From positions 62,001 to 126,000 of the forward strand of contig NZ_BBRH01000013.1 of the NCBI RefSeq assembly GCF_002090055.1: 64,000 bases of DNA, given 5' to 3'. The DNA comes from Demequina sp. NBRC 110051. GTDB lineage: Bacteria; Actinomycetota; Actinomycetes; Actinomycetales; Demequinaceae. Of the stretch, positions 17,651 through 26,200 are shown in pieces. The notes beneath the pieces were generated by a model. That model worked only from the letters and a program-made list of their open reading frames with translations. It searched no databases and had not been told where the DNA came from. Positions within the stretch are counted from its first letter, which is position 1; every line of letters starts with the position of its first letter. The translations under genes and the position numbers were made by a program.

Positions 17651-19171
17651 GTGTCCACACCGCTCTCACCCGCCGACCGCCAGCACCGCATCGACCCCAC
17701 GGACCTCGAGACCACACTGCGTGTCCTCGGCTCCCTGAGCGACGTCGACGAGAGCGACCCCGACTTTGTGGCGGTCCGCAACGCGACCGCGCACATGATC
17801 AAGGCGGTCAAGCAGAGCCGGCGGCGCGAACGCCGCGCGACCATCGCCGCCAACGACACTGCCGTCGTGGCCGCGACGGCGACCGGGGCATCGGACCGTA
17901 TCGACGACGAGACGCGCGGCCTCACCCTCGAGGCGCGCGCGGCGACCCCAACAGCCGGCGAGTACCTCAAGGCGCGCCCGTGCTACATCTGCAAGCAGAA
18001 ATACACGGTGGTCGACGCGTTCTATCACCAGCTGTGCCCCTCCTGCGCCGAGACGAGCCACGCCAAGCGGCACGCGAGCACGGACCTGCGCGGGCGCCGC
18101 GCCCTCCTCACCGGCGGCCGGGCCAAGATCGGGATGCACATCGCGCTGAGATTGCTACGCGACGGCGCCGACCTCACCGTCACCACGCGCTTCCCGCGCG
18201 ACGCCGTGCGGCGCTTCGCGGCCATGCCCGATGCCGGCGAGTGGCTGCACCGCGTCACCGTCGTCGGCATCGACCTGCGTGACCCCGCCCAGGTCGTCTC
18301 GCTGGCGGACTCCGTCGCGGCGGGCGGCCCGCTCGACATCCTCATCAACAACGCGGCCCAGACGGTCCGCCGCTCCCCCGGCGCCTACGCACCCCTGGTC
18401 GACGCCGAGTCGGCTCCGCTCGAGCATGGACTGTGGGCCGATGGTGCCGGGCCCCGGTTGCTCACTTTGGGGCGCACCACCGATGCGCATCCGGTGAGCA
18501 TCGAGGCCTCCGCAGCCACGCACCCGCTGCTGGCGTCCGCTCACCTGGCGGAGGTGGGCTCGCGCGAGGCGCAGCGGCTCACGGACCAGGCGCTCGCGCC
18601 GGGGTCGTCGTCGCTGGCCCGGCTCGCCGATGGCACGGCCATCGACGCGGGAGGCCTGGTGCCGGACCACCACGACACCAACTCGTGGGTACAGGCGGTC
18701 GGCGACGTCACGCCCCTGGAGCTTCTTGAGGTGCAGCTGTGCAACTCGACGGCACCGTTCATCCTGATCAACCGCCTGCGTCCGGCACTTGCGGCGGCGG
18801 CCGCGGTATCTGCCTCCGGCCGTTCCTACGTGGTCAACGTCTCCGCGATGGAGGGCGTGTTCGAACGCGGCTACAAGGGACCGGGCCACCCGCACACGAA
18901 CATGGCGAAGGCCGCGCTCAACATGCTCACGCGCACCAGCGCCCGGGAGATGTTCGAGTCCGACCAGATCCTCATGACCAGCGTCGACACCGGCTGGATC
19001 ACGGACGAGCGCCCGCACCCCACCAAGATCCGGCTGGCCGAGGAGGGCTTCCACGCGCCGCTCGACCTCGTGGACGGCGCCGCTCGCGTGTACGACCCGG
19101 TGGTGCGCGGCGAGGCCGGCGAAGACCTGTTTGGGGTGTTCCTCAAGGACTACGCGCCGTCGAAGTGGTGA
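17651..19171 (+). CDS. SDR-like protein with N-terminal zinc ribbon
   Basis: A 506-aa protein. Residues 111-132 hold two cysteine pairs (CYIC ... CPSC), a likely zinc ribbon. A Rossmann fold follows with LLTGGRAKIGMHIAL near residue 155 and NNAAQTVRR near 235. An insert of ~110 residues (~245-355) separates this from the second half of the SDR domain (LCNSTAPFILINRLRP, VNVSAMEGVF). Where classical SDRs have YxxxK this reads PHTNMAK, so the catalytic Tyr is a Thr. It may therefore bind NAD(P) without standard dehydrogenase chemistry, or use the nearby Tyr in RGYKGPG. Substrate and pathway are unknown. Leaderless GTG start. Confidence 0.7.
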   Translation: MSTPLSPADRQHRIDPTDLETTLRVLGSLSDVDESDPDFVAVRNATAHMIKAVKQSRRRERRATIAANDTAVVAATATGASDRIDDETRGLTLEARAATPTAGEYLKARPCYICKQKYTVVDAFYHQLCPSCAETSHAKRHASTDLRGRRALLTGGRAKIGMHIALRLLRDGADLTVTTRFPRDAVRRFAAMPDAGEWLHRVTVVGIDLRDPAQVVSLADSVAAGGPLDILINNAAQTVRRSPGAYAPLVDAESAPLEHGLWADGAGPRLLTLGRTTDAHPVSIEASAATHPLLASAHLAEVGSREAQRLTDQALAPGSSSLARLADGTAIDAGGLVPDHHDTNSWVQAVGDVTPLELLEVQLCNSTAPFILINRLRPALAAAAAVSASGRSYVVNVSAMEGVFERGYKGPGHPHTNMAKAALNMLTRTSAREMFESDQILMTSVDTGWITDERPHPTKIRLAEEGFHAPLDLVDGAARVYDPVVRGEAGEDLFGVFLKDYAPSKW

Positions 19172-19173
19172 CG

Positions 19174-19193
19174 TCGGGACCGGTGTGTCCCGA
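19174..19193 (+). terminator. possible terminator of the zinc-ribbon SDR gene
   Basis: TCGGGAC and GTCCCGA form a 7-bp stem with a 6-nt loop directly after the stop codon. No long T-run follows, so this is weak. Confidence 0.35.
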
Positions 19194-19284
19194 TAGACAT
19201 TCAGGGCGAACCTGCGGGAGTCAGGTGTCGCACGACGGTGCACTCCGCGCGCATCTCAGCGCCGACCCGCGCGTGCGCAGATAG

Positions 19285-19328
19285 AAAAAAGAGCCGCCCT
19301 TCCCGGCGTTTACCAGGAAGAACGGCTC
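19285..19328 (-). terminator. intrinsic terminator of tRNA-Pro
   Basis: On the minus strand a 13-bp stem, with two G-U pairs, is followed by a run of six T. It lies directly downstream of tRNA-Pro and is the most classical U-tract terminator in the window. Confidence 0.85.
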
Positions 19329-19338
19329 CATTTCTCGG

Positions 19339-19412
19339 TCGGGCTGACAGGATTTGAACCTGCGACCCCCTGACCCCCAGTCAGGTGCGCTACCAAGCTG
19401 CGCCACAGCCCG
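19339..19412 (-). tRNA. tRNA-Pro(GGG)
   Basis: A 74-nt cloverleaf. The acceptor arm pairs CGGGCTG with CAGCCCG, with A as discriminator. The D arm contains AGCTTGGTAGC, the anticodon loop reads CTGGGGG between CCTGA and TCAGG (anticodon GGG), and the T loop is TTCAAAT. The full CCA tail is not encoded (CC then G). The gene lies downstream of the YitT gene on the same strand. Confidence 0.95.
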
Positions 19413-19503
19413 AAACCGGCCTTATGCGAGGATCGGAACCCTCGTTTGGACCGGGAAACAGTCTACACAGCGTCCGGACCGTTTTTGACCACGAAGACCC
19501 GCG

Positions 19504-20118
19504 TCAACCGAAATAGCGCCCCGGCCGGTGGTTGATCGCGAGGGTCAGGTTCAGCAGCACGGCACCCACGATCGAGCACAGCAGGATGGGTAGCGGCACC
19601 AGCGCGAGCGATGCGAGCACCACCACCAGGTCCAGCGCACCCTGCACAAACCCAGCTCGCCAGCCACGCGTCTCCTGCAGCCACGCCGCCAAGATGCCGA
19701 AGCCGCCCGCGGACGCGCCATGGCGGAAGATGATCAGCATTCCCACGCCGATGGCGAGGCCCGCGAAGACGGCCCCATAGAGCGGGTTCACGTCGCTGAC
19801 ATCGAGGTACACCCCGTGGACCGACGTCAGCACCGAGATCAGCGTCACCGAGATCAGCGTCTTGATGGTGAACGTCCACCCCATGCGCCGCACCGCAAGC
19901 CAGTAGAACGGCAGGTTGATCACGAAGAAGATCAGCCCGAACGAGGCGCCCGTCCAGTAACTTCCCAGGATCGCGACGCCCGCGAGGCCGCCCGACACTC
20001 CCCCGATCTGGTCCAGCAAGAACAGCCCGAAGGACATCATGAGCGCGCCGGTGGGGATGGCGAGCACGTCCTCCCACAGCGCGTGCTTTTCTGCAATGGG
20101 CGGGTCGACGACGGACAC
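19504..20118 (-). CDS. YitT-family membrane protein
   Basis: A 204-aa integral membrane protein with about five to six hydrophobic segments. The typical YitT features are an early Gly-rich helix (ALMMSFGLFLLDQIGGVSGG) and the GYNxG-like turn replaced by FRHGASAGGFGIL. Function in the family is unresolved; the fold suggests transport. GTG start with GGAGG 6 nt upstream. The C-terminal DUF2179 domain of many YitT proteins is absent, so this is the short form. Confidence 0.8.
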   Translation of the reverse strand: MSVVDPPIAEKHALWEDVLAIPTGALMMSFGLFLLDQIGGVSGGLAGVAILGSYWTGASFGLIFFVINLPFYWLAVRRMGWTFTIKTLISVTLISVLTSVHGVYLDVSDVNPLYGAVFAGLAIGVGMLIIFRHGASAGGFGILAAWLQETRGWRAGFVQGALDLVVVLASLALVPLPILLCSIVGAVLLNLTLAINHRPGRYFG

Positions 20119-20217
20119 GGAGGACCTCCAAGGGTGGTGAGGCAGACGGTGGGTGCGCGGGTCGCGCGCCGCACTATGGTGCCAGAGCCGTGTGTCCGTC
20201 AGGTATCACGCTTGGGG

Positions 20218-23200
20218 TTACGCCTCCCTGCGCCGGCCGAGGCCCACCACCGCGGCTCCAAGAATCGTGAGCAAGGCTGCGAGCCCGGCCCACGGGATCC
20301 ACGCATCGGGACCGGAGGTCCCCAACACGCCACCGGACCCGCCGCCGCCCGGCGTGACCGGTTGCTCCGGGTCGACCGGCACCACCGGCGGCACCTCGAT
20401 CGGCGTGCTTGTCTCACATTCACCCTCGGCGACGCAGGTGCCACCGATCTCTCCGTCGGGGGCGACCACGTTGTCCATCGTGAGGTCACCCTCGACGGGG
20501 TCGTCCACCGTCACGGAGTACGTGACCGTGACGGACTCCCCCGCGGCCAGCGGCCCGCTCCACGTCAGATTGGGCGCGTCGAACGTGGCCGTCCCGGTGG
20601 AAGCGTCCGCGTCGTCGTTATAGGAGGCGTCGTCGAGCACCTCGGTGAGGTCGTCGACGAACGTCGCGGGAACGTCGTCCGTGTAGTCGGCGGTGCCCGT
20701 CGACGTGACGGTGACCGCGTAGGTCACCACGTCTCCCGGCGCGGCCTCGGTCACGTCGACCGCCTTCGCCACCTCGTACATCCTGATGGGCGTGATGGTT
20801 TCGCAGTCGAGTGCTTGCGCGGCCGCCGCGAACAGGAGCGGTTCGTCGGCCGTAGGCACCGCGCACTGCGACCCAGGCGGTCCGACCACGCTATTGAGCA
20901 GCACCATGTCGCGACCGGGCGGATCGTCGACTGTCACCGAGTACGTGACGGTGACCACCCCATCGACCGCGAGAGGCCCACTCCAGCTCAGCATGGGTTC
21001 ATCGAACGACACCTCGCCCGCATCGGCCATCGCATCGTCGTTGTACTTCGCGTCGTCGAGGACCTCGGTGAGGTCGTCCGTGAAGGTGGCGGGCTGGTCG
21101 TCAGTGAAGGGTGCCGTGCCCGTGGATTCCACTGTCACCGTATAGGTCACCACGTCCCCGGGGGAGGCGGCATCCACGTCGACGGTCTTGCCGACCTCGA
21201 GTATCCGGATGGGCGTCTCGACGTGGCAACCCTCTGGCCAGGTGACATCACCGGCGCTCGCGCGCGGCGTGGCGGCGAAGCAGTTGGATTCGGGCGGGCC
21301 CAGCACCGCGTTGTCGAGGATGATGTCACCGCCGGGCGGGTCGTCCACCGTCACCGAGTACGTGATGGTCGCCGTCTCGCCGATGCCGAGCGCCCCGGAC
21401 CATGTCACCAGGGGCTCGGCGTACGCCACCTCGCCGGTGCTCGCCGCCGCGTCGTCGTTGTACGTCGCGTCATCGAGCACGTCGGTCAGGTCGTCCTCGA
21501 TCTCGGCGGGGTTGAGGAACGTGTACGGCAGGAAACCGGAGTTCGTCACCTCCACCGTGTAGGTCACCGTGTCACCGACGGTGACCGAGCCCTCCGGGTC
21601 CGCGGTCTTCAGCACATCCAGCGCGCGAAGCGTGTGGAACTCGATGCAGTCGGGGTCAAGCGAGACTGCGGATGTGCAGTTCGACTCTGGCGGCCCCTGG
21701 ACCACGTTGGCGATGGAACCGTCGCCGGTCACGGGCTCGTTCACGACCACCGTGTAGGTGATGGTGACGTCGCCGCCCACGGCCAGCGGACCGGTCCAGG
21801 TGAGCTCGAGTCCGATGACGGAGACGTCGCCGTCGGAGGCCTGCGCGTCGCCCTGATAAGTCGCATCGTCCAGCACGCCGCTGAGGTCGTCCGTGATGAC
21901 CGCCGGGTCCTCCTCGGTGTAGGCGACCTGACCGATGTTCGTCACAGTGATGGTGTACTCGATCGAGTCTCCCGGCTGGACGCGAATCCCCGTGTCGGAC
22001 GTCTTCACGAGCTCAAGAGCCCTCACCGGAACCTCGGTCGTGCAGGCTTCGTCCTCGGAATCAGCCTCGCAGTTCGACTCGGGCGGCCCCAGCACCACGT
22101 TGGTGAGGATGCCGTCACCCGTGAGCGGGTCGTTGACCACCACGCTGTACGTGATGGTGACCGTGTCGCCCACGGCAACCGGGCCCGTCCAATTCAATAC
22201 CGGACGCGAGAACGTGAAGCCACCGGCCGATGCCGTGGCGTCGCCGTCGTACGTCGCGTCGTCCAGGATTGAGCTCATGTCGTCGGTGACGCTCGCCCGC
22301 GTGTAGTCGACCTGGCCGATGTTTTCGATGGTGACCGTGTACGTCACCGTCTCGCCCGGCAGCACCTCGTCGTCCGGGTCCGCGGTCTTGACGATCTCGA
22401 GCGCCTTGACCGGCACCTCCGTCGCACAATCAGGATCCGTCGACTCCGCCTCACAGTTCGACTCCACCGGACCCGTCACCACGTTATCCAGCAGCCCGTT
22501 ACCCGTGAGCGGATCATTGACCGTCACCGAATACGTGATCGTCACCGTCTCACCCACAGCCACCGGACCCGACCACGACAACTCAGGCGACGTGAACTCC
22601 CACTCACCCGCCGAAACCGTCACCTCGCCATCCCACTCAGCGTCATCGAGCACCGCGGTGAGATCGTCCACCACCTCAGCCGGAGCATCGGCCGTGTAAT
22701 CCACCTGACCGATGTTCTCCACCGTCACCGTGAACGTCACCGACTCCCCCGGCAACACCTCACCCGCAGGATCAGCCACCTTGAGGATGTTCAAAGCCCT
22801 CACCGGCACCTCGGTCACACAATCAGGATCCGTCGACCCCTCAGCACAATTCGACTCCGACGGCCCCACCACCGCGTTATCCAACAACCCATCACCCTGC
22901 AGAGGGTCATACACCGTCACCGAATATTGGACGGTCACGGTGTCGCCGGCCTCGATGGGGCCGGTCCACGTCAGGATGGGCTCGTCGTAGTCCGCGGTGC
23001 CCGCGCTGGCAAACACGCTGCCGCCCCAAAGCGCGTCGTCCAGCACCTCGGTGAGGTCGTCGGAGACCACCGCGGGGTCGTCGTCCGTGTAGTCCACCAC
23101 GCCGGTGTTCTCGATAGTGACCGTGTAGGTCACGGTGCCGCCAGGGAGGACCTCGTCGCTTGGCGAAGCCTGCTTGGAGATCTTGAGCGCGCGGATGGGA

Positions 23201-26200
23201 TTGGGCTCCACACAATCGGGATCCGTGGTCTCGGCGCTATCGCAGTTCGACTCCGGCGGTCCAACCACCACATTGTCGAGCACGCCATCACCGCTGAGCG
23301 GATCGTTGACCGTCACCGAGTAGGTGATCGTGACGCTCTCGTCCACCGCGAGTGGCCCCTCCCACGTGAGCACCGTTCCGGTGTAGTCGATGGTGCCCAC
23401 CGGAGCGCTCGCGTCGTTGTTGTACTCGGCGTCGTCGAGCAGCGCGGCCAGGTCATCCGTGATGCTCGCAGGGTTGTCCGCGGTGTAGTCCACCTCGCCG
23501 GTGTTCGTCACGGTGATCTGGTATTCGACTCGTTCGCCGGGCTGTACCGAGCCATCGGAGTTCGAGGTCTTCTCGAGCTGGAGCGAGCGCACCGGCACCT
23601 CAGTCGAGCAGTCCGGATCGATAGAGTCCGCTTCGCAATTCGACTCCGGTGGTCCCAGGACCGCGTTGGTCAGGAGCCCGTCGCCGGTGCGGGGGTCGTT
23701 GACCGTGACGTCATACGTGATCGTCACCGTCTCGTCGACCGCGACCGGCCCGGTCCAGGTCAGCGTGGGCCTCACATACTCGGCTGCTCCCGCGGTGACC
23801 GTGATGTTGCCGACCCACAAGGCGTCGTCGAGGACGTCGGTGAGGTCGTCGCTCACCGTGAGGTCGGTGTAGTCGACCTGGCCGATGTTTTCGATGGTGA
23901 CCGTGTACGTCACCGTCTCGCCCGGCAGCACCTCGTCGTCCGGGTCCGCAGCCTTGACGATCTCGAGAGCCTTGACCGGAACCTCCGTCGCGCAATCAGG
24001 ATCCGTCGACTCCGCCTCACAGTTCGACTCCACCGGACCCGTCACCACGTTATCCAGCAGCCCGTTACCCGTCAGCGGATCATTGACCGTCACCGAATAC
24101 GTGATCGTCACCGTCTCACCCACAGCCACCGGACCCGACCACGACAACTCAGGCGACGTGAACTCCCACTCACCCGCCGAAACCGTCACCTCGCCATCCC
24201 ACTCAGCGTCATCGAGCACCGCGGTGAGATCGTCCACCACCTCAGCCGGAGCATCGGCCGTGTAATCCACCTGACCGATGTTCTCCACCGTCACCGTGAA
24301 CGTCACCGACTCCCCCGGCAACACCTCACCCGCAGGATCAGCCACCTTGAGGATGTTCAAAGCCCTCACCGGCACCTCGGTCACACAATCAGGATCCGTC
24401 GACCCCTCAGCACAATTCGACTCCGACGGCCCCACCACCGCGTTATCCAACAACCCATCACCCTGCAGAGGGTCATACACCGTCACCGAATATTGGACGG
24501 TCACGGAGGCGCCGATCGCAAGGTCGCCCTCCCACGTGAGGATGCCGTCGAGGAACGATGCCGATCCCGAGGACGCCGTGAGGTTGCCGTCCCACTCGGC
24601 GTCGTCGAGCACCTCTGAGAGGTCGTCGGTGACGGTGACGTCGGTGTAGGCCACCTGTCCCACGTTGTCGATGGTGACCGTGTACGTCACCGTCTCGCCG
24701 GGCAGCACCTCATCGGCAGGGCTGGCAGTCTTGACGATGTCCACGGCGCCCACGGGCACCTCGGTGGCGCAGTCGGGATCGGTGGAATCCTCGGAACAGT
24801 TGGACTCGGACGGCCCCACGACGACGTTCGCGAGGACCCCGTCGCCCAAGTCGGGATCGTCGACCGTGACGGTATAGGTGATGGTGACCGTCTCGTCCAC
24901 CGCGATGGGACCAGTCCACGTGAGCTCGGGGCTGACGAACTCTGCGTTACCGCCCGAAACGGTGATGTTGCCGTCCCAGGTCGCATCGTCCAATACCTCG
25001 CTGAGGTCGTCCGTCACGACCGCGGGATCGTCGGCGGTGTACGCCACCTCACCCACGTTCTCGATGGTGACGGTGTAGGTCACCTGGTCGCCACGGAGTG
25101 CCTGGTCCGCAGGGTCGACCTCCTTGGTGATGTCAAGCGCGCGCACCGGTACGGAGGTCGAACAGTCGGGGTCGGGCGACAGCGCGCCCGCGTCACAGTT
25201 GGACTCCGGCGGGCCCACCACGGCGTTGTCAATGTAGCCGTCGCCGCTCAGCGGATTGGTCACCGTGACCGAGTACGTCACCGTCACGGTGTCGCCTGCT
25301 TCGACGGGGCCTTCCCACGAGAAGTCAACGTCGACGAGCTCCGTGGTGCCGGCCGTCACCGTGACGTTGTCGTCCCACTCCGCGTCGTCGAGCACGTCGG
25401 AGAGGTCGTCGGTGAATGAGGCGGGATCAAGGTCGGTGTAGTCGTACGTTCCCGTGTTCTCGACGGTCACGGTGTAGGTGATGGTGTCGCCGGCGAGGAC
25501 CTCGTCAGCCGGCTCCGACGTCTTCGTGATCTCAAGGGCGCGGATGGGGTTGGGCTCAATGCAGTCCGCATTGTTGGTCTCGTCGGGATCGGTGCAGTTG
25601 GACTCGGAGGGTCCCACCACGACGTTGAAGAGGCTGCCGTCACCCTCGAGAGGGTCGTCGATGACCACGGTGTAGGTGATGTCTACCGTCTCGCCCACTC
25701 CCAGTGGACCCTCCCAATGGAGGATCGGGCTATCAAAGCTCGCCGTGCCGACGGGGGCGTCGACGGTGCCAGGCTCGGCATCGTCGAGCACTTCGGTGAG
25801 GTCGTCGTCAAAGCTCGCAGGGTCGTCGTCGGTATAGGGCACCTGACCGGTGTTCGTCACGGAGATCGTGTACGTCACCGTGTCGCCGGGACGGGGACCG
25901 TCGCTGCCGTCGGAGGTCTTGATGATCTGGAGCGCGCGGACGGGTACCGAGGTCTCGCAGTCGGGGTCCGTGGATCCTGCGGCGCAGTTGGACTCGTCGG
26001 GTCCGACCACAGCGTTGTCGAGGAAGCCGTCGCCGCCGGACTCAGCGGGATCGAGCACCGTCACCGAATAGGTGATCTCCGCGCTCGCTCCCGGCGCAAG
26101 CTCGCCCTCCCAACTCAACGTGGTGTCGGTCACTGTTGCGGTGCCGGGGTCTGCCGCCACGTCGTCGTTGTAGGTGGCGTCGTCGAGCACGTCGGTCAGG

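Noticed and set aside
19339-19412. tRNA-Pro as an integration site
   Set aside because: No integrase, no repeated tRNA 3' end and no foreign gene block lie beside it; xerD is far away and in its housekeeping context.
19720-22272. 850-aa plus-strand open frame across the surface-protein gene
   Set aside because: It is the antisense shadow of the repeat array. It is rich in Arg, His and Asp-Gly dipeptides, repeats with the same period and has no known domain.
22927-24618. 563-aa plus-strand open frame, His/Arg-rich repeats
   Set aside because: Antisense shadow of the same array; stop-free only because of high GC and the repeat codon pattern.
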